A stretch of 64,000 nucleotides of DNA from the NCBI RefSeq assembly GCF_014837105.1, contig NZ_JACSPO010000010.1, forward strand, positions 41,375 through 105,374. Direction: 5' to 3'. A program made the position numbers and the translations under genes. The notes below the pieces were generated by a model. The model ran no database searches, was not told where the DNA came from, and saw only the letters and a list, made by a program, of their open reading frames with translations. Positions 7,958 to 16,462 of the stretch are shown piece after piece. Each line of letters begins with the position of its first letter. The first letter of the stretch is position 1. This stretch comes from Oceanitalea stevensii. GTDB lineage: Bacteria; Actinomycetota; Actinomycetes; Actinomycetales; Actinomycetaceae.

Positions 7958-8943
7958 CGGACCACCTCCACGAACAGGCCCTGGGAGCGCAGGTAGGACA
8001 GGGCGGCCTCCACCTGGTCGCCGGTGGCGGCGGGGATCTCGAGCCGGGTGCGGCCGGTCTGGGTGCCGTCGTGGATGGTCTCCATCGCGGCGCCGAGGAT
8101 GGCGACGTCCAGGCCCTGGTCGCGGGCGAGGCGCGCGATGACGGGCTCGGAGGAGGTCTGCTTGGTGAAGGTGACGTCGATGATCGTCGTGCCGCGCTCG
8201 GGCGGCAGCTCCCCGAGCTGGAAGAGCTCGGCGGCCAGCCGCGAGCCGGGGGTGGTGAGCAGCTGGTCCATGGGGCCGTGCTCGAGGATGCGGCCGTGCT
8301 CCATGAGCGCGGCGGAGTCGCAGATGCGCTTGATGACGTCCATCTCGTGGGTGATGAGGAGGACGGTGAGGCCGAGCTCGCGGGACAGGCGGCGGATGAG
8401 GTCGAGGACCGAGCGGGTGGTCTCCGGGTCGAGGGCCGAGGTGGCCTCGTCGGAGAGGAGGACGCTCGGGTTGTCGGCGAGGGCGCGGGCGATGCCCACG
8501 CGCTGCTTCTGGCCCCCAGAGAGCTGGGCGGGGTAGGCGCCGGCGCGGTCGGACAGGCCGACGAGCTCGAGGATCTCAGTGGCGCGATGGCGGCGGTCCG
8601 CGCGGGAGGTGCCGGCGATCTCGAGGGCGAGCTCGACGTTGGCCTGCGCGGTGCGGGAGGACAGCAGGTTGAAGTGCTGGAAGATCATCCCGGCGCGACG
8701 GCGGGCCTCGCGCAGCTCCTTGCCCTTGAGCTCGGAGATGACGGCGCCGTCGACCGTGACCGTCCCGGAGTCCGGCTTCTCCAGGGCGTTGACGGTGCGG
8801 ATGAGGGTCGACTTGCCGGCGCCGGACTGGCCGACGATCCCGAAGATCTCCCCCGGCTCGACGCGCAGGGAGACGTGGTCGAGCGCGTGGACCTCACCGC
8901 CGGGTGTGCGGAAGGTCTTGGACACATCCACTAGGTCGATCAA
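7954..8943 (-). CDS. metN: Methionine ABC transporter ATP-binding protein
   Basis: This ATPase energises methionine import. Walker A GQSGAGKST is at 38-46, the Q-loop at MIFQHF, the ABC signature LSGGQKQR at 141-148, Walker B VLLSDEA at 161-167 and the switch His at about 199 in LLITHE. The last 75 or so residues form the NIL (ACT-like) domain, which binds methionine and inhibits the transporter when the cell is replete. It is the first gene of the operon, so the whole set is read from the 249-nt gap shared with the divergent GNAT gene. Confidence 0.95.
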   Translation of the reverse strand: MIDLVDVSKTFRTPGGEVHALDHVSLRVEPGEIFGIVGQSGAGKSTLIRTVNALEKPDSGTVTVDGAVISELKGKELREARRRAGMIFQHFNLLSSRTAQANVELALEIAGTSRADRRHRATEILELVGLSDRAGAYPAQLSGGQKQRVGIARALADNPSVLLSDEATSALDPETTRSVLDLIRRLSRELGLTVLLITHEMDVIKRICDSAALMEHGRILEHGPMDQLLTTPGSRLAAELFQLGELPPERGTTIIDVTFTKQTSSEPVIARLARDQGLDVAILGAAMETIHDGTQTGRTRLEIPAATGDQVEAALSYLRSQGLFVEVVR

Positions 8944-9046
8944 GCGGTCCTCCTGGTCCGATGGGCGCGGGCGGGCACCGTCCGCCCCCGATCAGCCCGC
9001 GCTCAGCCTGTCGTGCCGGGCGCTGACACGTCCAGCAGCAGAGACG

Positions 9047-9052
9047 AGTATC
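9047..9052 (-). promoter_or_regulatory. Possible -10 box for metNIQ
   Basis: On the minus strand this reads GATACT, five of six matches to TATACT, about 104 nt before metN. The -35 is poor. The rest of the 249-nt divergent gap holds no recognised riboswitch or clear repeat. Confidence 0.3.
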
Positions 9053-9192
9053 TCATGCTTCGGACGTGAGCTTCTCGTGGGAAATGGGGAGGACCGGGCG
9101 GAGCGCCGCTCGGTAGGCTCGCCGTCCCAGCCCACGGGCGGCGCTGCGGCCCGCAGTGAGGCCTTGGGCACACACGAGTCGGAGGTGGTGTC

Positions 9193-9786
9193 GTGCCGTT
9201 CCCTGCCGGGCTGCTCGCCCCGGACGGTCTGACGGTCCCGGGGCTCTCCCTGCGGCCGATCACCGCGGCGGACGCGGAGCTAGACCACGCGGCCGTGATG
9301 GAGAGCAGGGAGCTCCTGCGCCCCTGGGAGCAGACGGGCTGGCCCGCCGACGACTTCACCGTCGCGGAGAACCGGGCCGACCTCGAGGGCCTGGAGAGGC
9401 GCCACGCCGAGGGGCGGGCCTTCACCTACACCGTGCTGGACCCGGCGGACACGACATGCCTCGGATGCGTCTACCTCATGCCGCCCGACGCGCGGATGTA
9501 CGACGGCGCCCACATCGTCCCTGCGGCCGCGGAGGACCGGTGGGAGGACGTGGACGCCGCCGTCTACTTCTGGGTGCGTGCCTCGCGCCTGGGGGCGGGC
9601 ACCGACCGTGTGCTGCTGGAAGTACTGCGGGACTGGCTCCGGGACGAGTGGGGACTCGAGCACGCCGCCGTCGTCGTCCCCGAGGACGTCGCGCCGCAGG
9701 TCGCGGCGGTGGAGAGCACGGGCCTGCGGCTGCGCTTCACCGTCACCGAGCAGGGCAAGCCCGGCCGCTACCTCGCCTACGGCTGA
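9193..9786 (+). CDS. GNAT-like N-acetyltransferase (putative)
   Basis: This is a 197-residue cytoplasmic protein. The opening LSLRPITAADAELDHAAV is characteristic of the GNAT fold's first strand and helix, and LEGLERRHAEGRAFTYTVLD precedes the central beta hairpin. The acetyl-CoA pyrophosphate loop (Q/RxxGxG/A) is degenerate: RASRLGAGTDRVLLEVL stands where it is expected. It may be a divergent acetyltransferase or a fold relative without activity. GGAGGTGG directly precedes the GTG start. It is divergent from metNIQ and convergent with the ABC exporter operon. Confidence 0.65.
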   Translation: MPFPAGLLAPDGLTVPGLSLRPITAADAELDHAAVMESRELLRPWEQTGWPADDFTVAENRADLEGLERRHAEGRAFTYTVLDPADTTCLGCVYLMPPDARMYDGAHIVPAAAEDRWEDVDAAVYFWVRASRLGAGTDRVLLEVLRDWLRDEWGLEHAAVVVPEDVAPQVAAVESTGLRLRFTVTEQGKPGRYLAYG

Positions 9787-9793
9787 GCGGGCG

Positions 9794-10522
9794 CTACTGC
9801 ACGTCCGGGACCTGCGCCAGCCGCCCGTCGATCATCTCGACGACGCGGTCGCAGTGGGTGAGGACGTCGTGGTCGTGGGTGACCATGACGACGGCGATCC
9901 CCCGCTCGTGGCACCGTGCCGCGAGCAGCTCGACGACCTCGTGGCTGCGCGCCCGGTCGAGGGCCGCGGTGGGCTCGTCGACGAGGAGCAGCCCGGGGTC
10001 GTTGACGAGGGCGCGTGCGATGCCCACCCGCTGCCGCTCACCGCCGGAGAGCTCACCGGGACGGTGGTCGGCCCGGTGGCTCATCCCCACGGCGTCGAGC
10101 AGCGGGAGCGGGTCGAAGGACCGCGCGCCGGGGCGCCCGGCGATCCGGTAGGCGAGGCGCAGCTGGTCGGCCGCCGTGAGGGCCGGCACGAGGTTGCCGG
10201 ACTGGAAGACGAAGCCGAGCCGGCTGCGCCGGAACTCCGCGAGGGCGCCCTGCCCGCGACGGCGCATCGCGCCGAGGTCCTCACCGAGGACCTGCACGTC
10301 GCCGGAGGTGGGCGTCGCCAGCGCGCCGGCCACGGCGAGGAGCGAGGACTTGCCGGCGCCCGAGGGGCCGACGACGGCGACGAGCTCGCCCGGGGCGACG
10401 TCGAGGTCGACGGCGTCCATCGCGCGGACCTTGCCCGCGCCGTCGCCGACCTCGAGGGTGACGTCGCGCAGCCGCAGGCCGAGCGTCGTGCCGTCCATGC
10501 CGGCAGTGTCGAAGGTGCTCAT
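9794..10522 (-). CDS. LolD/MacB-type ABC transporter ATP-binding protein
   Basis: This 242-residue ATPase partners the overlapping FtsX-like permease. Walker A is GPSGAGKSS near 53-61, the signature LSGGERQR near 157-164, Walker B LLLVDEPTAALD and the switch His in VMVTHDHD. The short, tail-less form is typical of the LolD/MacB/YknY class, which drives extracytoplasmic mechanical work, often lipoprotein or antimicrobial-peptide export, rather than import. Translation is coupled to the permease by a 4-nt overlap. Confidence 0.9.
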   Translation of the reverse strand: MSTFDTAGMDGTTLGLRLRDVTLEVGDGAGKVRAMDAVDLDVAPGELVAVVGPSGAGKSSLLAVAGALATPTSGDVQVLGEDLGAMRRRGQGALAEFRRSRLGFVFQSGNLVPALTAADQLRLAYRIAGRPGARSFDPLPLLDAVGMSHRADHRPGELSGGERQRVGIARALVNDPGLLLVDEPTAALDRARSHEVVELLAARCHERGIAVVMVTHDHDVLTHCDRVVEMIDGRLAQVPDVQ

Positions 10523-11679
10523 CGGGCGCCTCCCAGCGCGGTGATCGGGTCGATGCAGGTAACCCGCAGGACGGCGACGGCGGCGCCGAGCAGTCCGAGC
10601 AGGATGGTGACGGCGGAGGCGACGGCGATGGCCGGGGCCTCCAGGGCGAAGGGCATGCCGTCCGGCATGAGGGCACCGAGGCCCACCCCGACAGCGACAC
10701 CGACGGCGGTGAAGACGAGCAGGAGGATGGCCGCCTGCGCGAGACCGTCACGGAGCAGGTAGCGGGCGGAGGCACCCATGGCGCGGAGCACGGCGAGCTC
10801 GTGGCTGCGCTGGATGGTCCACACGGTGAAGAAGGCGCCGACGACGAGCGCGCCGATCGCGTAGAGGAACCACTGGATCATGCTGAGCGTCAGCGTCTCG
10901 GCCTCGTAGCCCGGGGAGGCGTTGAAGGACTCCTCGAGCGTCATCGTCGTCGTGTCGGCGGCGGCGTCACCGGCGGCGAGCGCGTCGGCGTCACCGGCGG
11001 CGAGGGCGGAGCCCTCGGTGCCGAGGAGCCCGATGACGGAGTACTGGTCGAAGTCGAGGGCCGCGACCTGCTCCGCGGTGGGCGCAGAGCCGGCGGGGGC
11101 CTCCCCGGCGGCGATGAGCTGCCAGGTCCCGAGCGGGAGGTAGGCGATGTCGACGTGGCCGAAGGTGGCCTGCTCGTCGGTGAAGCCGACGACCTCGAGC
11201 TGGGTGTCGAGGCGGTCGAGGGTGACGACGGTCCCGATCTCGAGACCGTCCGCGGTGCCGGAGACGACGATCCCCGCGGGGTCGTCGAGGCCGGTGCCGT
11301 CGGCGACGTCGGGGGCGAGGAACGAGCCGGGCTCGACGCCGAAGAGGGTGAGGTCGACCTGCTCGCCGGTGTCGGTCACGGCGTTGACGATGGACGCCCC
11401 CATCGGGGACGCCTCGGCGACGTCGGACTGGTCGCGCCAGGTGGCGAGCTGGGCGTCGTCGACGACGGAGCGGGAGAACGCGTTGTCCGCCTTGGTACCG
11501 GCGTCGAACGCGAAGGAGGTCGAGGTGGGCAGGGACTTGAGGCCGGAGACGCCGTCGTTGACCAGCCCGGCGGAGAGGCCGGAGAGCAGGACCATGAGAA
11601 CGGCGATGAGAGCGATAACGACGCCCATGAGACTGAAACGGCCCCGGGCGAACGACAGCTCGCGCAGTGCGAGGAACAT
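10519..11679 (-). CDS. FtsX-like ABC transporter permease
   Basis: This 386-residue membrane protein has one N-terminal helix (LMGVVIALIAVLMVLLSGLS), a large extracytoplasmic domain of roughly 200 residues, and three C-terminal helices with the FtsX motif region WTIQRSHELAVLRAMGAS. This is the type VII ABC exporter layout. The ATG at 11679 is preceded by AAAGGAC. It is first in the exporter operon, and the upstream gap holds two palindromes suited to the adjacent TetR regulator. The substrate is unknown; drug, peptide or lipid extrusion are all compatible. Confidence 0.87.
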   Translation of the reverse strand: MFLALRELSFARGRFSLMGVVIALIAVLMVLLSGLSAGLVNDGVSGLKSLPTSTSFAFDAGTKADNAFSRSVVDDAQLATWRDQSDVAEASPMGASIVNAVTDTGEQVDLTLFGVEPGSFLAPDVADGTGLDDPAGIVVSGTADGLEIGTVVTLDRLDTQLEVVGFTDEQATFGHVDIAYLPLGTWQLIAAGEAPAGSAPTAEQVAALDFDQYSVIGLLGTEGSALAAGDADALAAGDAAADTTTMTLEESFNASPGYEAETLTLSMIQWFLYAIGALVVGAFFTVWTIQRSHELAVLRAMGASARYLLRDGLAQAAILLLVFTAVGVAVGVGLGALMPDGMPFALEAPAIAVASAVTILLGLLGAAVAVLRVTCIDPITALGGAR

Positions 11680-11741
11680 GAGTGTCCTTTGATGAGGTTG
11701 CCGGCGCCCGCGACCGCACCGAGCCCGAGGCCCGCCAGTTG

Positions 11742-11778
11742 CCGACACCGTGTCGGGAAGATGCCGACAGCGTGTCAC
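11742..11778. promoter_or_regulatory. Paired TetR operator candidate
   Basis: CCGACACCGTGTCGG (11742-11756) is a perfect 15-nt palindrome. CCGACAGCGTGTCAC (11764-11778) repeats it with one broken outer pair. The centres are 22 bp apart, two helical turns, so two dimers would bind the same face. They lie between the ABC permease start and the tetR stop. Confidence 0.6.
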
Positions 11779-11821
11779 AAAGCGGGCCGGCGGTGCACCC
11801 GGGACGCGTGTGGTCTTGCGC

Positions 11822-12418
11822 TCAGTGCGCCCGGCCGGTCCCACCCAGCTCGCGGACCATCGGCCCGAGGACGGCGACGAGTCGCGCGACGGCGGCGTCG
11901 CGCCCCTGCCCCGTCTCGAGCAGCAGGGTGGCCCCGTGGACGACGGCGTTGATCAGGCCCGCGACGTCGTCGGGCGCGTCCACGCCCAGGGCGTCGAGGG
12001 CCGAAATGAGCGGTTCCTGGATCTCGCGGTGCATCCGCGCGGCCTGCTCGTCCAGTGCCTCGCCAGGATCGAGCGCCGCCAGGGCGCTGCCCACCGCGTG
12101 GGCGCCCTCGACGACGAGGTCGATGTTGGCGACGGCGTAGGCGAGGATGCGGTCGGCGTCCGTCGGGGCGGCGGCCATGGCCTCGCGGATCCGCTCGGTC
12201 CACCGCGGATAGATGTCCTTCACCATGGCGTGGAGGAGCTCGCGCTTGGAGCCGAAGTACTGGTACGCGCTGGTCCGCGCAAGGCCGGCCCGGGTGGCGA
12301 CGTCGGACAGGCTGGGCGGCTCACCGGTCTCCAGGAGGATCGTGTGCGCGGCGTCGAGCAGCGCTCGCTCCCGCGCCGCGCGGTGCTCGGCGACGGTCGC
12401 CTCGGTGATCCTGGGCAT
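11822..12418 (-). CDS. TetR/AcrR-family transcriptional regulator
   Basis: This 198-residue repressor has the TetR helix-turn-helix at about residues 36-60 (LSDVATRAGLARTSAYQYFG) and an all-helical C-terminal ligand and dimer domain. It lies immediately upstream of, and in the same direction as, the ABC exporter pair, with the paired palindromes between them. The likely circuit is relief of exporter repression when a toxic compound binds, as in many TetR-efflux pairs. Confidence 0.9.
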   Translation of the reverse strand: MPRITEATVAEHRAARERALLDAAHTILLETGEPPSLSDVATRAGLARTSAYQYFGSKRELLHAMVKDIYPRWTERIREAMAAAPTDADRILAYAVANIDLVVEGAHAVGSALAALDPGEALDEQAARMHREIQEPLISALDALGVDAPDDVAGLINAVVHGATLLLETGQGRDAAVARLVAVLGPMVRELGGTGRAH

Positions 12419-12585
12419 GGCACCTGACGATACGCCGCGCCGGTCGAGGCGGTCGCCGCGGCGTGGCGGTCACCCCCGCCGACAGCCGCGACCGCCGGAG
12501 CATCACCCGCTCCGCCCCTCCACCGTCGGGCCTCCCGGTGGAACGGTGGAGCCAGCAGGTTCGACGTCGGCGTCGGGAGCACACG

Positions 12586-14940
12586 ATGAACCGCACGAGC
12601 GCAGGCGGTCCGGTGGGCGCGCCGGCGCGCGCGCTCGCCGCCCTGGTGACGGGGCTCCTCGTGGTCCTCGCCCTGCTGGCGGCGCCCGGCGCACAGGCAC
12701 AGACGGAGGAGCCGACCCAAGACCCGACCGACCGGGCCTGTGCGCTCGCGCGGAGTCTCAACGCGCAGGCTCGGCCTCAGGACGCCCGCGCCCTCGTCGA
12801 CGAGCATCGCGCCGCAGCGGCAGCGCATCGCCGCGACTGCGCCCCGGAGTACTTCGAGGCACAGGCTCGGACCTCGCTTGCCACGATCGTCACGACGCTG
12901 GCGGACGATGACGCCCTCGCGCCACTACGGGCCCAGCTGGCCGACGTCTGCGGCACATCGGCGGACACACGGAGCGAGGTTCTCGCGGCCTGCGACGTCG
13001 CCGTCTCCGCCGAACAGCCGATGACCTGGAGCGAGGACGTCGCCTCCTCCCTCGCGGGGTTCGTCGAGCGGTGGGCGGAACCACTCCGGGACCTTGCGCT
13101 CGCCGTCGTCGGCTTCCTTGCCGCCGTCTACGTGCTCGCCCGTGTCCAGACCCGTCGTCTCTCGCCGACGCGGTACGCCGCGCTGGCCAGGATCGGCGCC
13201 AGCCGTGGTGGCGCGAAGGTCGCCGCCGGGGCCGTGGTGCTCGCCGCGACGGCCGCGTTCGTCTTCCTCATCGTCTGGGCACCCCGCACGAGCGGGGACG
13301 CACCGGTGATCGCTGCTGTCGCCGTCGTGGTCCTCGCCCTCACGGCGTGGGCGGTGGACCGCGTCGCCCGGCTCCTGGCGAGCTCGCTGCGGATCGCGGT
13401 GACCGTGCGAGGCGCGGACGGCAAGGAGTCGACGAGTGCCACCGCGCACGTCATCGGCATCCTCAACGAGCTCGGGGCCCAGGGCCCGCGAGGGGCGCAG
13501 TTCCCCCGCGGTACGGACGTCTCCGCGCTCGACACCGCTGTCATCAGCGCGCTCCCCGCGGGCGCCGTCGCAAAGCTCCTGCTCGCCGTCCTCCACGTGC
13601 TCGTCCCGCGCGCCCCGTGGGAGGTGTCCATCGACGAGGAGTCCGTGGACCGCGAGACGGTGGAGGTCACCCACAACGGCCGTTCCGCCCTCGTGGCGGT
13701 CGTGGACCGAGACGCGCTCGGCCTCCGGACGCCGGTGCTCACCGCGAGCGCATCTCCATCCGCAGAAGTGGCGGTCCTGCCCGACCTGCACCGCATGAGC
13801 GCCGCCCTGGTGCTGGCCAAGCTGCACGAGGTGCATCGGTTCCCCGGGTTGGGTGGCGCGACCAACGGCCTGTCCGTCGGGTTCCAGACCGTGGCGACCA
13901 GCGACTTCGCACGCGACTACGACGCGGCCGCGCCGCTCCTGGCCCGGGCCGTGGGCCTGGACAGCGGGAACCTCGCCGCGACGCTGGGCCTGCTCCACTG
14001 CCGGTTCCGCAGCGCCAGCAACGCGCCCGACCTCAGCCTCTACGTCGACGAGCTCACCGCTCTTCTCGACAGGCTCGAGGGCCTCAGCGAGGACGACCCC
14101 GCGGGCGCGATGCTCCTCACCTGCCGGGCGCGGCTCAACCGGCTCGTCGCCCGGATCAACCTCGCCTTCGCAGACGGCAGTGGCACCGCCGCAGGGCTGG
14201 GGTGCGCCCGGGAGCTGGCGAAGGCGCTGGTGACGGACGTCGACGCGCTCGTCGCGGCCCCCGAAGTCCCCGCCGAGAACGTCACCCTGCTCCGGGCGAT
14301 CGCGCGCAACGCCCGGATCCTCATGGTGGTCGGGACGAACGGCGCCCCCGAGCCGCCGCTCACCCCCCTCGAGCACCACCAGGCCGCCTGCCACTACGCC
14401 ACGGCCCCCACGCCTGCCCTCGAGCGGGCGGTCCACCACCTGCGTCTCGCGGCCGCCGAGCCGCAGCTAGCCGCGTGGCGCGCACTGGACCCCCAGCTCG
14501 AGCAGTTCCGCCGTACCGACACCTACCGTGCTGCGTTCCCGCCCGAGAAGGACGAGTTCTTCTCCTTGCCCGGGATCGCTCGACTGAAGGACGGCCTCAC
14601 GCGCCTGGGCATCACGGGTGAACGCGACCTCCTGGCGCACTCACCCGCCGAGGTCGCGCAGCTGCTCGGCACGACCTCGGCCGTGACGGGCCGCCTGCTC
14701 GCGCTCGTCCGCCTGGTCTCCCAGGTGCCCAGCGACCTCCATCCCTGGCGCTACACGATCGGCTCCTGGGTCGCGCGGACGGCGCGTCCGGGGCTCACGC
14801 GAGCCGAGTTGGCGGAAGCCGTCGCCGAGGAGCTCGCGGAGGAGCTCAGCGCCGGTGAGATCGCGGCACTTCAGGCGTGGGTTCGCGCGGGCTCCTGCCG
14901 CCGGTCCGACCTCGCGGACTATCTGCGCGCCATCACCTGA
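12586..14940 (+). CDS. Large membrane protein with C-terminal helix-hairpin-helix region, unknown function
   Basis: No family was recognised. The 784-residue protein begins with a signal-like segment (cleavage plausible after APGAQA near residue 38). An extracytoplasmic stretch with four cysteines follows, then three transmembrane helices at roughly 168-186, 212-232 and 241-258, then over 500 mainly helical cytoplasmic residues. Part of this is repeat-like and TPR-reminiscent (about 420-620). Near 658-711 a segment with GIARLKDGLTRLGITGERDL looks like a DUF4332-type helix-hairpin-helix, usually a DNA or protein contact module. The start is the ATG at 12586 with GGGAG 6 nt upstream. It is monocistronic and divergent from tetR. 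Confidence 0.7.
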   Translation: MNRTSAGGPVGAPARALAALVTGLLVVLALLAAPGAQAQTEEPTQDPTDRACALARSLNAQARPQDARALVDEHRAAAAAHRRDCAPEYFEAQARTSLATIVTTLADDDALAPLRAQLADVCGTSADTRSEVLAACDVAVSAEQPMTWSEDVASSLAGFVERWAEPLRDLALAVVGFLAAVYVLARVQTRRLSPTRYAALARIGASRGGAKVAAGAVVLAATAAFVFLIVWAPRTSGDAPVIAAVAVVVLALTAWAVDRVARLLASSLRIAVTVRGADGKESTSATAHVIGILNELGAQGPRGAQFPRGTDVSALDTAVISALPAGAVAKLLLAVLHVLVPRAPWEVSIDEESVDRETVEVTHNGRSALVAVVDRDALGLRTPVLTASASPSAEVAVLPDLHRMSAALVLAKLHEVHRFPGLGGATNGLSVGFQTVATSDFARDYDAAAPLLARAVGLDSGNLAATLGLLHCRFRSASNAPDLSLYVDELTALLDRLEGLSEDDPAGAMLLTCRARLNRLVARINLAFADGSGTAAGLGCARELAKALVTDVDALVAAPEVPAENVTLLRAIARNARILMVVGTNGAPEPPLTPLEHHQAACHYATAPTPALERAVHHLRLAAAEPQLAAWRALDPQLEQFRRTDTYRAAFPPEKDEFFSLPGIARLKDGLTRLGITGERDLLAHSPAEVAQLLGTTSAVTGRLLALVRLVSQVPSDLHPWRYTIGSWVARTARPGLTRAELAEAVAEELAEELSAGEIAALQAWVRAGSCRRSDLADYLRAIT

Positions 14941-14963
14941 GTCCGAGCGTGTCTGTTTCCGGT

Positions 14964-15036
14964 GCTTGCGTCGCACTCTCGCGCCTTCGGTCGCCCCTCG
15001 GAACGGACGCGGGAGTTGTGAGGGTGCGACGCAAGC
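14964..15036. terminator. Long-stem convergent terminator
   Basis: A 17-bp stem (GCTTGCGTCGCACTCTC with its partner at 15020-15036, one G-U pair) encloses about 39 nt that can fold further. It separates the convergent large membrane protein and aminotransferase genes. Confidence 0.6.
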
Positions 15037-15043
15037 GAGCGGC

Positions 15044-16264
15044 TCAGGCGCGGAGGCGCGCCAGCCCCTCGGCCGCACGCTCCAGCACGCTCTCCTGCTT
15101 GACGTAGGTGAAGCGCACCCACGAACCCAGCGCATCCGCCGTCGTTGACCCGGCGGCGCAGAACGCACTGACCGGGATCCCGACGACGTCGGCCAGCTCG
15201 GGCAGCCGGCGGCACAGGTCGACGGCGTCGGTGAAGCCGAGCGGTGCGGCGTCGGCGACGACGAAGTACGTGCCGGCCGCCCGGACCGTGGCGAAACCTG
15301 CGGCGTCGAGCGCTCCGGTGAGGAGGTCGCGGCGGGACTGCAGGGAGGCCCGGAGCCCGGCGACGTACTCCCCCGTCCGCCCGTCCTCGTCGGCCAGCCC
15401 GGCCGCGACGGCGTGCTGGAACGGCCCGGAGGCGACGTAGGTGAGGAACTGCTTGACGGTGCGCACGGCGGTGACGAGCTCCGCCGGGCCGTGGATCCAC
15501 CCGACCTTCCACCCGGTGAAGGACAGCGACTTCCCCGAGGAGGAGATCGTCAGCGTGCGCCCTGCCGCGGCGGGGAGCGTGGCGAGCGGGACGTGCCGCA
15601 CGCCGTCGTAGGTGAGGTGCTCGTAGACCTCGTCGGTGACGATGACGGCGTCCCGTGCCGCGGCCTGCTCCGCCAGGAGCGTCAACTCGTCGATCGTGAG
15701 GACGGTGCCGGTGGGGTTGTGCGGGGTGTTGACCAGGACGATACGCGTGCGGTCGGTGAACGCCGCGCGCACGTCGTCGGGGTCGAGGTGGAAGCCGTCC
15801 GGGCCGGGGCGCAGCGCGATGGTGCGGTGGGTGGCGCCGGCCATCGCGATGGAGGCGGCGTAGGAGTCGTAGTACGGCTCGAGGGTGAGGACCTCGTCCC
15901 CCGGCCCGGCGAGCGCGAGGATCGTCGCGGCGATCGCCTCGGTCGCGCCGGCGGTGACGAGCACCTCGGTGTCCGGGTCGACGCTCAAGCCGTAGTGGCG
16001 GGCCTGGTGCGCGGCGACCGCCTCGCGCAGCTGCGGGATGCCGGGGCCCGGCGGGTACTGGTTATGGCCGTCCCGGATGGCCGCGATTGCGGCCTCCTTG
16101 AGGTGCTCGGGCCCGTCGACGTCCGGGAAGCCCTGACCGAGGTTGACCGCGCCCGTGCGGGCGGCGAGCTCGGACATCTCGGCAAAGATCGTCGGGGCGA
16201 CGACGCCCGACGGCGAGAGCAGGCCGGCCCCCCGGGCCACGTCGATCCAGCGGTCACTACGCAT
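15044..16264 (-). CDS. DapC-like PLP-dependent aminotransferase
   Basis: This is a fold-type I aminotransferase of 406 residues. Landmarks are AVNLGQGFPDVDGPEHL, NQYPPGPGIPQLREAV, the cofactor-stacking TAGATEAIAA, NTPHNPTGTVLT, VTDEVYEHL, and the PLP lysine in SSSGKSLSFTGWKVGW. The pattern is very close to actinobacterial proteins annotated as N-succinyldiaminopimelate aminotransferase (DapC), which make the diaminopimelate precursor of lysine and peptidoglycan. The same subfamily includes kynurenine and methionine aminotransferases, so the substrate stays open. GAGGATC precedes the ATG. It is divergent from the MFS gene, with a 198-nt gap. Confidence 0.85.
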   Translation of the reverse strand: MRSDRWIDVARGAGLLSPSGVVAPTIFAEMSELAARTGAVNLGQGFPDVDGPEHLKEAAIAAIRDGHNQYPPGPGIPQLREAVAAHQARHYGLSVDPDTEVLVTAGATEAIAATILALAGPGDEVLTLEPYYDSYAASIAMAGATHRTIALRPGPDGFHLDPDDVRAAFTDRTRIVLVNTPHNPTGTVLTIDELTLLAEQAAARDAVIVTDEVYEHLTYDGVRHVPLATLPAAAGRTLTISSSGKSLSFTGWKVGWIHGPAELVTAVRTVKQFLTYVASGPFQHAVAAGLADEDGRTGEYVAGLRASLQSRRDLLTGALDAAGFATVRAAGTYFVVADAAPLGFTDAVDLCRRLPELADVVGIPVSAFCAAGSTTADALGSWVRFTYVKQESVLERAAEGLARLRA

Positions 16265-16462
16265 GGCGCGATCCTCGCATCCGTCCGCGGGTCCAGACCA
16301 TGGCGTCCACGTCGAGCGCTGGCCCGCGAGCTCCTGGTCAACACGCACATCGCACTGCGACAGACGGCAGCAACGGCAGAGGCCCAGAGCGTCGCGACCA
16401 TAGGTGTCCGCTGCCCAGGCGGCGTCAGTCCTAGACTCAGCCCGGTCGGCGAGAGGACGACG

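Noticed and set aside
8944..9192. Possible SAM riboswitch upstream of metNIQ
   Set aside because: Searched by eye for SAM-I, SAM-II and SAM-IV core sequences on the minus strand; a GCTGACACG stretch was the only partial likeness and no conserved core or pseudoknot partners were found.
15413..16462. Long 5' extension of the MFS gene
   Set aside because: The extension is the antisense of the aminotransferase gene. The MFS fold begins after the ATG at 16463, which has its own ribosome site.
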